From the NCBI RefSeq assembly GCF_024505145.1, contig NZ_JANIAA010000065.1, positions 1 through 32,235 on the forward strand: a DNA stretch of 32,235 nucleotides. The letters are read 5' to 3'. Source of the DNA: Streptomyces rugosispiralis. Lineage in GTDB: Bacteria > Actinomycetota > Actinomycetes > Streptomycetales > Streptomycetaceae. Below, in pieces: positions 1 through 8,012 of this stretch. The notes beneath the pieces were generated by a model. The model ran no database searches, was not told where the DNA came from, and saw nothing but the letters and a program-made list of their open reading frames with translations. The position numbers and the translations under genes are program-made. Position 1 is the first letter of the stretch, and the number at the start of each line of letters is the position of its first letter.

Positions 1-41
1 ACGAGGTGTTCGCCCTCACCGACCGCGAGGGGGGGGTCTGA
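1..41 (+). CDS. C-terminal end of a plus-strand gene (partial)
   Basis: An open frame runs in from the left edge (codons from base 3) and ends at a TGA at 39-41, giving the tail EVFALTDREGGV. It is followed at once by a strong hairpin and then by the convergent stop of the ABC transporter operon, which is the layout expected for the 3' end of a real gene. Too little is present to name a family. The call rests on context, so it is tentative. Confidence 0.35.
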   Translation, partial: EVFALTDREGGV

Positions 42-77
42 CCGGCGGTCGGGGGCCCCGGGCCCGCGACCGCCGGT
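41..77. terminator. Bidirectional hairpin terminator between convergent genes
   Basis: Bases 41-51 are perfectly complementary to 67-77 (11 bp, ACCGGCGGTCG against CGACCGCCGGT), with a GC-rich apex. The hairpin fills the gap between a plus-strand stop at 39-41 and the minus-strand stop at 81-83, so it can serve both directions. It has no T-tract, as is common for streptomycete terminators. Confidence 0.6.
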
Positions 78-80
78 GGG

Positions 81-911
81 TCAACCGCCGTGCTCCCGGC
101 GGCGGCTGCTGATCGAGTCGGGGTCCCAGCCCGGTCGGGGAACGGACGCCAGCAGAAGCTGTGTGTAAGGGTGTCCGGGGTCGGAGAGAAGGTCCGCGAC
201 GGGCCGGTGTTCCATCGTGCGCCCCCGGTACAGAACGAGCGCCTCGTCGCACACGTATCGCACGACGGCCAGGTCGTGACTGACGAAGACCAGGCCGATG
301 CCGGTGTCGCGGCGGATGTCCCACAGCAGATTGAGCACCTGCGCCTGTACGGATACGTCGAGGGCCGACACCGCCTCGTCGAGCACCAGCACGGCGGGTT
401 CGACGGCCAGCGCCCTCGCGATCGCGGCGCGTTGGCGCTGGCCGCCGGAGAGCTTGCGGGGGAGCGCGGCCGCCTCGCGTTCCCCGAGGCCGACCTGGGC
501 GAGCAGCTCCCTGGTGCGGTCGGCCCGGTCCGCCCGGTCCGTCATGCCGTGCAGCCGCAGCACCCCGTCGATGGTCGCGCCGATGCTGATGCGCGCGTCC
601 AGCGAGAGGTAGGGGTCCTGGAAGACGATCTGGACCGCCTTGGCGCGGGCGAGGCGGGCCGCCCTGCCCCGTACGGTCGCGGTCAGCGGCTCGCCCTGGA
701 CCAGGATCCGTCCCGCGTCGGGGCGTTCGAGGCCGATCAGCATCCGGGCCGTGGTCGTCTTGCCGGAACCCGACTCTCCTACGATGCCGAGCGCGCCGCC
801 GGCCCGTACGGAGAACGACAGGTCGTCGACCGCGACGACCTCCGCCTTTCCCGTCCGGTAGGTCTTGCGCAGGCCGCTCACGTGGAGCAGCGTGTCCGTC
901 TCGCTGGTCAA
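81..911 (-). CDS. Peptide ABC importer ATP-binding protein, OppF/DppF type
   Basis: This is the second ATPase of a peptide/nickel-family (PepT) ABC importer. It hydrolyses ATP on the cytoplasmic face to drive uptake. Of its 276 residues, Walker A (GESGSGKT) lies at about 45-52, the signature LSGGQ at about 154-158, Walker B with LDEAVSALD at about 173-182, then a switch His in VSHD. The C-terminus has the GHPYTQLLL segment typical of the family. The start is taken as the TTG at 909-911, which overlaps the TGA of the preceding ATPase gene and has a GGAGGA just upstream. The frame is open further 5', but that part is arginine/proline-rich and antisense-like and does not belong to the protein. 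Last gene of the operon. The substrate cannot be told from sequence. Confidence 0.9.
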   Translation of the reverse strand: MTSETDTLLHVSGLRKTYRTGKAEVVAVDDLSFSVRAGGALGIVGESGSGKTTTARMLIGLERPDAGRILVQGEPLTATVRGRAARLARAKAVQIVFQDPYLSLDARISIGATIDGVLRLHGMTDRADRADRTRELLAQVGLGEREAAALPRKLSGGQRQRAAIARALAVEPAVLVLDEAVSALDVSVQAQVLNLLWDIRRDTGIGLVFVSHDLAVVRYVCDEALVLYRGRTMEHRPVADLLSDPGHPYTQLLLASVPRPGWDPDSISSRRREHGG

Positions 912-1933
912 CCGTCCTCCAGCCGAAGTGAGTTGGGGGCCGTCGCGGCGAGCGCGTCGGGCACGGAGGTGAGGTCGTCGGCGCGGTGGCAGGCGACCAG
1001 GGCCGCGCCGTGCCGCTCCAGGGGCGGTGGTGACTGGTCGCAGACGCCGGGCCGGGCGAAGCGGCAGCGGGCCGCGAAGGAGCAGCCGGGGGCGGAGTCG
1101 AGCAGACCCATCGGGGCCCCGGGGATCGGAGTCAACCGGGCGGGCGGGCCGTTCGGCGCCGACAGGGGCGGGGAGGAGCCGAGCAGGCCCGCGGTGTAGG
1201 GGTGGCGGGGCGCCGCGAAGAGTTCGGCGGTGGGCGCCGTCTCCACGATCCGCCCGGCGTACATCACATAGACGCGGTCGCAGACGGCGGCCGCGAGTTC
1301 GATGTCGTGGGTGATGAGGAGCAGGCCCAGGTCGCGTTCGCGTTGCAGCCGACCCAGGATGGCCATGATCTCGGCCTGGGTGCTGACGTCGAGGGCGGTG
1401 GTCGGTTCGTCGCACAGCAGCAGCCGGGGTTCGGTGGTGAGCGCTCCGGCGATCATGACGCGTTGGAGCATCCCGCCGGAGAGCTGGTGCGGATACTGCT
1501 TCAGGTGCCGGGCGGGGTCCGGGAGGCCGACCGCGGCGAGCAGTTCGGCGGCCCGGGTGTTCGCGCGGTCCCTGGTCCAGCCGTGGCTGACGCGCAGCGA
1601 CTCGGTGAGGAAGTCACCGATGCGGCGCACCGGGTTGATGCCCGCCCGGGGGTCCTGGAAGATCATCGACGCCTTGGTCGTACGGATGGTCCGCAGACCG
1701 GGGGCGTCGGCACTCACCAGGTCCGTTCCGTCGACCCGGACGTGGCCTTCGACTTCGGCCCCCGCCGGGAACAGGCCGAGGGCGGCGCGGGCGGTGACCG
1801 ACTTGCCGGAGCCGGATTCTCCGACCAGGGCGACGACCTCACCGGCGGACACGGTCAGACCGACGCCGTCGAGGACCGGGCGGGCCATGCCGGGCAGGGT
1901 GATGCTCAGGGCCTCGTACTCGAGCAGCGCCAT
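908..1933 (-). CDS. Peptide ABC importer ATP-binding protein, OppD/DppD type
   Basis: First ATPase of the importer, 341 residues. Walker A GESGSGKS is at residues 38-45, the signature LSGGM at about 151-155, and Walker B LLLCDEPTTALD at about 171-182. The C-terminal oligopeptide-transporter extension is present and carries the cysteine cluster (CSFAARC, then GVC and ACH) usual in OppD/OppF. The ATG at 1931-1933 has a GGAGG eight bases upstream and overlaps the TGA of the upstream permease by one base, so the two are probably translationally coupled. It should form the ATPase heterodimer with the next gene product. Confidence 0.92.
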   Translation of the reverse strand: MALLEYEALSITLPGMARPVLDGVGLTVSAGEVVALVGESGSGKSVTARAALGLFPAGAEVEGHVRVDGTDLVSADAPGLRTIRTTKASMIFQDPRAGINPVRRIGDFLTESLRVSHGWTRDRANTRAAELLAAVGLPDPARHLKQYPHQLSGGMLQRVMIAGALTTEPRLLLCDEPTTALDVSTQAEIMAILGRLQRERDLGLLLITHDIELAAAVCDRVYVMYAGRIVETAPTAELFAAPRHPYTAGLLGSSPPLSAPNGPPARLTPIPGAPMGLLDSAPGCSFAARCRFARPGVCDQSPPPLERHGAALVACHRADDLTSVPDALAATAPNSLRLEDG

Positions 1934-2796
1934 CAGGATTTCCTCCCCGCGAGCCGGTCGCCGAAGTTCTCTCCGACCACGTTGAAGGCGACGACGACCA
2001 GGACGACCGCGACAGCGGGCACGATCGACGACAGCGGCTGACCCTGCAGCACCGCGGCCTGACTCTGGTTGATCATCGCGCCCCAGTCGGGCGTCGGCGG
2101 CTGAACGCCGAGACCGAGGAAGGACAGGGCGGCGAGGTCGAGCAGCGCGTAGCCGAAGTTGACGGTCGACTGGGCGAGCACGGTCGGGCCGATGTTCGGC
2201 AGCAGTCGGCGGACCGCGACGAACACCCCGGAGTGCCCTTGCACGCGGTAGGCGGCGATATAGGGCCTGGCCTGCTCCTGAAGGGCGAGACCGCGCACCA
2301 GCCGGGCGGTGTACGGCGTATACGCGAGGGACATGGCGATCACCGGTGCCGTCATCCCCTTGCCGAAGACCGCCACCGCGAGGATCGCGACGAGCAGCGC
2401 GGGGAAGGCGAACAGGACGTCGATCAGCCGCCCGATCACGGTGTCGACCCAGCCGCCCCGCCAGGCCGTGAACAGGCCGACGGCGATGCCCGTGACGGTG
2501 GAGAACAGCACCACCGTGAGCGGCCCGACCAGGCTCGTACGACTCCCTTCGACGAGGGCCGAGAACGTGTCGTGCCCACCCTGGTCCGTACCCAGCCAAT
2601 GCTCGGCGCTCGGGCCCACGAGCCCCGAGCCGAGATCGCCGTAGGTCGGATCCTGCGGTGCGAGCCATGGCGCGAACACCGAGACCAGGACGAACAGGAC
2701 CAGAAGCAGCAGACACAGGTTCTGCAGCCACCCGCCGCCCAAGGACCGCAGCCGGGCCACCGGACCGCGCAGCACACCTGGGATCTGTACGCTCAT
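1933..2796 (-). CDS. Peptide ABC importer permease, OppC/DppC type
   Basis: Inner-membrane permease of 287 residues. An N-terminal hydrophobic helix (around 25-45) is followed by the conserved DPTYGDLG and HWLGTDQGG region, then by several membrane helices. The cytoplasmic EAA-type loop that contacts the ATPase is visible near the C-terminus (LDLAALSFLGLGVQPPTPDWG region). The start ATG at 2794-2796 shares bases with the OppB stop (ATGA), indicating translational coupling. A longer open frame upstream is antisense-like and overlaps OppB, so it was not used. It pairs with the OppB-type permease to form the channel. Confidence 0.92.
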   Translation of the reverse strand: MSVQIPGVLRGPVARLRSLGGGWLQNLCLLLLVLFVLVSVFAPWLAPQDPTYGDLGSGLVGPSAEHWLGTDQGGHDTFSALVEGSRTSLVGPLTVVLFSTVTGIAVGLFTAWRGGWVDTVIGRLIDVLFAFPALLVAILAVAVFGKGMTAPVIAMSLAYTPYTARLVRGLALQEQARPYIAAYRVQGHSGVFVAVRRLLPNIGPTVLAQSTVNFGYALLDLAALSFLGLGVQPPTPDWGAMINQSQAAVLQGQPLSSIVPAVAVVLVVVAFNVVGENFGDRLAGRKS

Positions 2797-3761
2797 CGTG
2801 CGCTCCCCGCTGCCGCCACCCGCGGATCGATCAGCGGATGTGCCACGTCCACCAGGGCGTTGACCACGACGAACGCCGCCACCACGAGCAGCACGATCGC
2901 CTGCACCACCTGGAAGTCCATCTGGTTGACCGACTGCACGAGCAGCGACCCCACGCCCGACATCCCGAACGCGGTCTCCACGATCGAGGTGCTCACCAGC
3001 ATCCCCGAGATCAGGAGCGCGGAGACGGTGACGATCGGGCCGAGCGCGTTGCGCAGCACATGACATCGGATCACGGTCCAGCGCGGTGTGCCACGGCTCG
3101 CCGACACCTCGACGTGCTCACGGCCCAGCTCCTCCAGCATCGCCGACCGCGTCACCCGGGTCACCAGCGCCATGAACGTCACCGACAGGGCCACCGCCGG
3201 AAGCACGACGTGATGCAGCCGGTCGAGTACGCCGGTGCCGTTGCCGATGGTCGGGAACCAGCCGAGCCGCACCCCGAACTGCGACCTCAGCAGCACCGCG
3301 ACGACGAAGGCGGGGGCGGCGGCCCCCACCGTCACCAGAAGCATCAGAACGGAGTCGGTCCGCGTGCCGCGGCGCAGCGCGCCGACCGCGCCCGCCGCGA
3401 TGCCCACCACCGCGATCAGCAGTGCCGACACCGCGACCAGCAGCAGCGTGGCCGGCAGGCGCGACCAGATGACCGAGCTGACGTCCTGGTGGAAGATGTA
3501 GGACCGGCCGAAGTCGCCGTGCAGCACATGGTCCAGCCAGTGCCCGTACCGGACCAGGAACGGCTGGTCGAAACCGTACTGGCGGCGGATCTCGGCGAGT
3601 TCCTGCGGGCTCGCGCTGCGGCCGCGCACCAGGAAGCTCGCCGGGTCGCCGGGCGCCAGGTACAGCGAGGAGAACACCAGGAACGAGGTGACCAGGAGGG
3701 TCGTGGCCATCCCGGCCAGTCTGCGCAGACCCTCGAGTGCCCGTGTCGCCGTGCGATTCAT
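2793..3761 (-). CDS. Peptide ABC importer permease, OppB/DppB type
   Basis: Permease of 322 residues. It shows the OppB N-terminal pattern of one hydrophobic helix followed by LAPGDPASFLV, then a periplasmic-type loop, then five more hydrophobic segments. The EAA-type loop is recognisable (EELGREHVEVSASRGTP), and the C-terminus ends in the usual LIDPRV motif. The ATG at 3759-3761 overlaps the TGA of the solute-binding protein gene (ATGA). A start nine codons upstream is possible but lies inside that gene. Together with OppC it forms the translocation path. Confidence 0.92.
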   Translation of the reverse strand: MNRTATRALEGLRRLAGMATTLLVTSFLVFSSLYLAPGDPASFLVRGRSASPQELAEIRRQYGFDQPFLVRYGHWLDHVLHGDFGRSYIFHQDVSSVIWSRLPATLLLVAVSALLIAVVGIAAGAVGALRRGTRTDSVLMLLVTVGAAAPAFVVAVLLRSQFGVRLGWFPTIGNGTGVLDRLHHVVLPAVALSVTFMALVTRVTRSAMLEELGREHVEVSASRGTPRWTVIRCHVLRNALGPIVTVSALLISGMLVSTSIVETAFGMSGVGSLLVQSVNQMDFQVVQAIVLLVVAAFVVVNALVDVAHPLIDPRVAAAGSAR

Positions 3762-5431
3762 CCCTTTGCTCCGATCTCGGCCGCCCACGGGTAGTACAGA
3801 TAGGCGATCGACGGCTGGACGCCGGTGATCCGGTTGCCCAGGAAGACGCTCACGGGCTGCGTGTGCAGCGGCAGCCAGGGCAGTTCCCGCAGGGCGATCC
3901 GCTGCGCCTTCGCGTTGGCCGCCGCGTGCGCGGCCGGTTCATAGGTGCCGATGGCCCGCTCGACGGCCTGGTCGAAGTCCTTGTTCGACCAGCCGCCGTA
4001 GTTGGTGGACGCGCCGGTCTCCAGGGAGGTGTACATGTCCAGCGGGTCGGTGATCGACGTGTACCAGAAGGTGAGGAAGAGGTCGATGCCCTTGCGGGCG
4101 GCGGGGTCGGTGAAGAGCGTCGAGTACTTCTCCGGGGGGAGCGTGTCGATCTTGGGGTCGAGCCCGATGTCCTCGGCCGCCTGGGCGACGGCCTGTGTGG
4201 TGATGGTCGACTGCGAGTCGAGCGGGCTGGTCGCGATGACGATCCGGCGGCCCCGCACTCCGGCCCGCTGCGCGAGCTTCTTGGCCTTGGCCGGGTCGTA
4301 CGGGTAGCGCGTCAGGTCCTCGAGGACGGCCTTACGGGTGGCGGCGGGCGCGTTGTTCCACACGTTGTCGGTGACCAGCGAGTCGGCGACCTCGCCGACT
4401 CCGCCGGCCCCGGCCTTGACGATGCCCTCGCGGTCGATGGCCATCAGCAGGGCCCTGCGCACCCGGGTGTCGCCCAGCGGGCCCTTGAGATCGCCGACCA
4501 CCTCATCGGCGACGGTGGTGTTGCGGCCGAAGTAGAGCCTTCCCGCCTGGGACGAGCCGAGTTGGGCGTACGAGTCGGTGGGGACCATCCAGCCGCCGTC
4601 CACCTCACCGCTCTGGAAGGCGCTGACGCGGGTCGTCGCATCGCTCAGGAACACGAACTTCACCCGGCCCGCCCTGGCCTTGAGCTTGGGGTTCCAGTAG
4701 CCGTCGAACTTCTTGAGCACAAGCGACTGGCCCGGGTTCCAGGACCCGAACGAGAACGGCCCGGTGCAGTTCACGCCGCCCTTGGGGCTGCCGTAGTCCT
4801 TGCCCTCCTCGGCGAGGGTGGCGGCGGACTCGACGGTGCCGGGGGTGGCGGCCATCTCCTGGTTGAAGGTCGAGTCCGGCTTCTTGAGCCTGACGGTGAC
4901 TTCCAGCTCACCGGACTGGACGATCGACTTCACATTGCGGAACGAATTGGCCCAGGCGCTGCCCACGGCCGGGTCGAGGTGGCGGCGGAGCGAGGCGACG
5001 ACGTCGTGCGCGGTCAGCACCGTTCCGTCGTGGAAGCGCACATGGGGGCGGATCCGGTAGACCCAGGTGGTGGGCGTCGGATTGCGGTACGAGGACGCGA
5101 GGTTCGGCGACGTCGTCAGATCCGGGTTCCAGCGCAGCAGGCTCTCGCAGACGTTGGAGAGGATCTGGTTGGGCGGGTAGTCGAAGGCATAGGCGTAGTC
5201 GATCGAGGTGGGTTCGGCGTAGATCGACCAGCTGAAGGAGTCAAGTGCGCCCGCGGGTACCGGAGTTCGGTCCGTGAGGTGGTACGCGGCACCCGTACCA
5301 CCGCCTTTGGCCGAGTGCGCGGTGCCGCTGCACGCACCGGTGGTGAGCACCGCGGCCACCGCGAGGAGGATCCCCACGGTGCGCCGCAATGGTCGGGTCC
5401 GTCGTCTCGTTCCCGCGCTCCCTATGGGCAT
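3758..5431 (-). CDS. Lipoprotein solute-binding protein of the peptide ABC importer (SBP_bac_5)
   Basis: Extracellular substrate receptor of the importer, 557 residues. The N-terminus has a basic patch (RRRTRPLRR), a hydrophobic stretch and a lipobox-like LTTGAC, so it should be a lipid-anchored lipoprotein. The family-5 core is visible: RIRPHVRFHDGTVLTAHDV, then a TGPFSFGSWNPG segment, DTRVRRALLMAIDRE and WYTSITDPLDMYTSL. These belong to the DppA/OppA/NikA group, which binds peptides, nickel chelates, opines and other amides, so the ligand is open. A GGAGG lies about seven bases before the ATG. It sits 46 bp downstream of an amidohydrolase gene, hinting that the imported compound is an amide that is then hydrolysed. 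Confidence 0.9.
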   Translation of the reverse strand: MPIGSAGTRRRTRPLRRTVGILLAVAAVLTTGACSGTAHSAKGGGTGAAYHLTDRTPVPAGALDSFSWSIYAEPTSIDYAYAFDYPPNQILSNVCESLLRWNPDLTTSPNLASSYRNPTPTTWVYRIRPHVRFHDGTVLTAHDVVASLRRHLDPAVGSAWANSFRNVKSIVQSGELEVTVRLKKPDSTFNQEMAATPGTVESAATLAEEGKDYGSPKGGVNCTGPFSFGSWNPGQSLVLKKFDGYWNPKLKARAGRVKFVFLSDATTRVSAFQSGEVDGGWMVPTDSYAQLGSSQAGRLYFGRNTTVADEVVGDLKGPLGDTRVRRALLMAIDREGIVKAGAGGVGEVADSLVTDNVWNNAPAATRKAVLEDLTRYPYDPAKAKKLAQRAGVRGRRIVIATSPLDSQSTITTQAVAQAAEDIGLDPKIDTLPPEKYSTLFTDPAARKGIDLFLTFWYTSITDPLDMYTSLETGASTNYGGWSNKDFDQAVERAIGTYEPAAHAAANAKAQRIALRELPWLPLHTQPVSVFLGNRITGVQPSIAYLYYPWAAEIGAKG

Positions 5432-5477
5432 CGGCGGCCTCCGTCCGGGGTGGGCTCGGTGAAGTAGAGGGGATACG

Positions 5478-7157
5478 TCAGTCGGTCGCGGCGAACACGA
5501 GCCGACCGTCGATATAGGTCCGGCGCACCCGGGCGTCGGCGATCTCCTGGGAGGGACCCGCGAACGGGTCGCGGTCGAGCACCACGAGATCCGCGTACTT
5601 GCCCTCCTCGATCGTGCCGGTCACGTCGTCGAGGTGGTTCACCCAGGCGCTGCCCGCGGTGTACGCGGTGAGCGCCTCGGCCAGGGACAGGGCCTGCTCG
5701 GGGTAGAACGGCGCGTACCGCGCGCCGGGGGTCTCCTCCGGGGGCGGCACGGTGCGGTTGACCGCGACGTGGATGCCCCACAGCGGATTGGGGCTGCTCA
5801 CCGACCAGTCGCTGCCCGCGACCAGGCGGGCCCCGGCGCGCCGCAGATCCCCGAACGGGTACTGCAGGGCGGCCCGCTCCGGGCCCAGGAACGGGATCGT
5901 CAACTCGTCCATCTGCGGTTCGTGCGCTGCCCACAGCGCCTGGATGTTCGCGGCCACGCCCAGGCTCGCGAAGCGTCCGATGTCGTCGGGGTGGACGACC
6001 TGGAGGTGGGCCATGTGGTGCCGGTTGTCATTGACGCCATTGGCGGTGCGGGCCGCGGAGAGCGCGTCGAGGGCCTCGCGGACGGCGCGGTCGCCGAGCG
6101 CGTGGAAGTGGACCTGGAAGCCGGAGCGGTCGAGCGCGCACACCGCTTTGGTGAGCAGGGCGGGTTCGACGAAACTGAGGCCGGAGTTGGCGGTGGGGCA
6201 GCCACAGCCGTCGAGGTAGGGCTCCAGCATTCCCGCGGTGAAGTTCTCCGCCACGCCGTCCTGCATGATCTTCACGCTGGTGGCGTGGAAGCGTCCCACC
6301 TGTCCGGTGCGGCGGCGCTCCTCCAGCTCGGGAAGTTGCTCCATGCCGCGTTCACGGTCCCACCACAGGGCGCCGACGACGCGGGCGAGCAGCGAGCCTT
6401 CACGGGCCGCGCGCAGATAGACGTCGAAGTTGTCGGGGTTGCCGGGGAAGGCGCCGATCATGGCGTCCTGCCAGCCGGTCACTCCCAGCGAGAAGAGGTA
6501 CTCCTGCGCGGCGAGCAGACCGGCGTACGCCTCCTCCGGTGTGGCGACCGGCATATGGCGGGCCACCAGCTCCACGGCGCCCTCGTGCAGGGTGCCGGCC
6601 GGGGTGCCGTCCGGCTCCCGCTCGATCCGGCCGTCCGCCGGATCGGCGGTGTGGCGGTCGACCCCGGCGAGGTCGAGTGCGCGGGTGTTGGCCCAGGCGC
6701 CGTGGCCGTCGCGGTTGGTGAGCAGGACGGGCCGGTCCGGCACCACCGCGTCGAGCATGCCGCGCGTCGGCGTACCCCCGGGGAAGCTGTCCATGGACCA
6801 GCCGCCGCCGCGGATCCAGACCGCGTCCGGATGGGCCTTGGCGTACTCGGCCACCACCGCGAGACAGCCCTCGGCGGTGCTCCGCTCACCCAGGTCGCAG
6901 CCGAGCATCAAGGATCCGCCCACCACGGGATGGACATGGGCGTCCTGGAACCCGGGGACGAGCAGCCCGCCCTCCAGGTCGACGACCTCGGTGGCGGGGC
7001 CGGCGAGCGACCACGCGGTACTCGCGTCGGCGACCGCGAGGATCCGGCCTCCCGCCACGGCGACGGCGGCGTCCACCGGGGTGGGGCTTGTTCCGGTTCC
7101 GGTGAAGACCCGGCCACCCACGAAAACGGTGTCGGCCCGTTGGCTGCGGTGTGTCAT
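5478..7157 (-). CDS. Amidohydrolase family 3 protein (YtcJ/NfdA-like)
   Basis: Probable cytoplasmic metal-dependent amidohydrolase of 559 residues. The metal-binding HxH of the first strand is in DAHVHP (residues 74-76). A later FQVHFHALGDRA segment and the GSDWSVSSPNPLWG motif match the family-3 group that includes N-substituted formamide deformylase. The C-terminus has the family ending GTIEEGKYADLVVLDRDPF. The ATG at 7155-7157 has GGAGGT seven bases upstream. An in-frame ATG 27 codons earlier overlaps the promoter region and was not chosen. It is the first gene of the importer operon and is read away from a TetR regulator. The natural substrate is unknown; an N-substituted amide or formamide is an inference from the family. 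Confidence 0.88.
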   Translation of the reverse strand: MTHRSQRADTVFVGGRVFTGTGTSPTPVDAAVAVAGGRILAVADASTAWSLAGPATEVVDLEGGLLVPGFQDAHVHPVVGGSLMLGCDLGERSTAEGCLAVVAEYAKAHPDAVWIRGGGWSMDSFPGGTPTRGMLDAVVPDRPVLLTNRDGHGAWANTRALDLAGVDRHTADPADGRIEREPDGTPAGTLHEGAVELVARHMPVATPEEAYAGLLAAQEYLFSLGVTGWQDAMIGAFPGNPDNFDVYLRAAREGSLLARVVGALWWDRERGMEQLPELEERRRTGQVGRFHATSVKIMQDGVAENFTAGMLEPYLDGCGCPTANSGLSFVEPALLTKAVCALDRSGFQVHFHALGDRAVREALDALSAARTANGVNDNRHHMAHLQVVHPDDIGRFASLGVAANIQALWAAHEPQMDELTIPFLGPERAALQYPFGDLRRAGARLVAGSDWSVSSPNPLWGIHVAVNRTVPPPEETPGARYAPFYPEQALSLAEALTAYTAGSAWVNHLDDVTGTIEEGKYADLVVLDRDPFAGPSQEIADARVRRTYIDGRLVFAATD

Positions 7158-7209
7158 CCAAGCGACCTCCGGCTCGGCGGGCTCACCCGCTGGCTTGTTG
7201 TTGTGGAGG

Positions 7210-7238
7210 AGTGAACGGCAGCGCAACGCTGTTGTCAA
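7210..7238 (-). promoter_or_regulatory. Predicted promoter of the amidohydrolase-importer operon
   Basis: On the minus strand a perfect TTGACA (-35, bases 7233-7238) is followed after 17 bp by TTCACT (-10-like, 7210-7215). Transcription would begin near 7203, leaving a leader of about 45 nt with a good ribosome binding site. The -35 lies at the centre of the 31-bp inverted repeat at 7220-7250, so binding there would block this promoter. Confidence 0.6.
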
Positions 7239-7250
7239 CGGTATTGCGCT
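7220..7250. promoter_or_regulatory. 31-bp inverted repeat, probable TetR operator
   Basis: The repeat is centred on base 7235. Its outer arms AGCGCAA (7220-7226) and TTGCGCT (7244-7250) are exact complements, as is the inner GTTG-T-CAAC. Twelve of fifteen base pairs match. It covers the minus-strand -35 and abuts or overlaps the plus-strand -35-like hexamer. Length, symmetry and place between divergent genes fit a TetR-family operator. That the adjacent regulator binds it is inference. Confidence 0.6.
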
Positions 7251-7274
7251 GATCGTTTCTTGGATCGATACACT
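7244..7274 (+). promoter_or_regulatory. Possible promoter of the TetR gene
   Basis: TTGCGC (7244-7249) and TACACT (7269-7274) could be -35 and -10 elements with a long 19-bp spacer. The alternative GATACA at 7267-7272 gives 17 bp. The -10 lies about 10 bases before the ATG at 7284, and no clear ribosome binding site precedes it, so the transcript may be nearly leaderless. The -35 lies within the right arm of the inverted repeat, which would allow autorepression. Confidence 0.35.
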
Positions 7275-7283
7275 GGCCGCACC

Positions 7284-7979
7284 ATGCCGAAATCACCCGC
7301 CAACACGGCCCGGAGCAAGCGCGCAGGCAGTCAGCTGACGCCCGACGCGATCATCGACGCGAGCCTGCGCATCGCGGCCCGCGGCAGCGAGGACGCCTTC
7401 ACCGTCCGGCGCCTGGGCGAGGAGCTCGGTGCCGACCCGACCGCGATCTACCGGCACTTTCGCGACAAGGACGAACTGCTGCTGTCCGTCGCCGACCGCA
7501 CGCTCGGCGAGGTGCTCGACAGCATCCCCGAGGGTCTCGACTGGAAGGGGCGCATCCGGGCGCTCGCCGACGGATCGCTCGCGGTCGCCCTCAAGTACCC
7601 GGTGGTGGGCTCGGCCATGGCAAGCCGGACCACCCGTCGGCCCAACGAGTTCCGGGTCGTCGAACTCATCCTCGGCGCCGTCATGGAGGCCGGACTCGAG
7701 GGCGCAGAGGCGGCCCTCCACTACCGCATGGTCGCGGACTCACTCCTGGCCTATGTCGGTCAGCAGGCCGCCTATTTCCTGTTCGACGCGGAGGTCCGCG
7801 CGGCCGACGAGTCCGCCTGGACCCGCGAGTACCGGCTGGTCGACCCGCAGGCGCTCCCGAACATCACCCGCCTGAGCGCCGAACTCGCCGAGGTGACGGA
7901 CGAGCAGATCTTCGAGGCCACGGTCGGGGCGCTGATCTCGGCGATCGAGAAGCGGGCGGAGACCCTGCGGGGGGCCTAG
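7284..7979 (+). CDS. TetR-family transcriptional regulator
   Basis: Predicted repressor of 231 residues. The N-terminal DNA-binding domain is clear: an SLRIAARGSEDAFTVRRLG helix pair, then the helix-turn-helix with GADPTAIYRHFRDKDELL. The C-terminal two-thirds is a mostly helical ligand-binding domain that matches nothing I can name. The ATG at 7284 was chosen because the in-frame ATG at 7260 lies upstream of the likely -10 box. The gene is divergent from the amidohydrolase-importer operon and shares with it an inverted repeat, so it probably represses that operon and itself, relieved by the imported compound or a product of it. It converges on the thioesterase gene with only 12 bp between stops. 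Confidence 0.9.
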   Translation: MPKSPANTARSKRAGSQLTPDAIIDASLRIAARGSEDAFTVRRLGEELGADPTAIYRHFRDKDELLLSVADRTLGEVLDSIPEGLDWKGRIRALADGSLAVALKYPVVGSAMASRTTRRPNEFRVVELILGAVMEAGLEGAEAALHYRMVADSLLAYVGQQAAYFLFDAEVRAADESAWTREYRLVDPQALPNITRLSAELAEVTDEQIFEATVGALISAIEKRAETLRGA

Positions 7980-7987
7980 GGACCGGG

Positions 7988-8012
7988 CCGGTCAGCGGGC
8001 GCTGCCGACCGG
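7988..8012. terminator. Possible hairpin between the TetR and thioesterase genes
   Basis: CCGGTC (7988-7993) pairs with GACCGG (8007-8012), and inside it AGCG (7994-7997) pairs with CGCT (8000-8003), leaving a three-base bulge. It overlaps the last codons of the minus-strand hydrolase and follows the TetR stop. With only 12 bp between convergent stops this is the only candidate terminator, but the tiny inner loop makes it uncertain. Confidence 0.35.

Noticed and set aside
908..2731. Upstream extensions of the OppD, OppC and OppF frames
   Set aside because: The extra N-terminal residues are Arg/Ala/Gly-rich shadows of the preceding genes. Internal starts with ribosome binding sites and stop-start overlaps give normal family lengths.
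3737..7214. Long plus-strand open frames opposite the solute-binding protein and amidohydrolase
   Set aside because: They have no recognisable motif and an antisense-like composition. The minus-strand proteins have clear family motifs, a signal peptide and ribosome binding sites.
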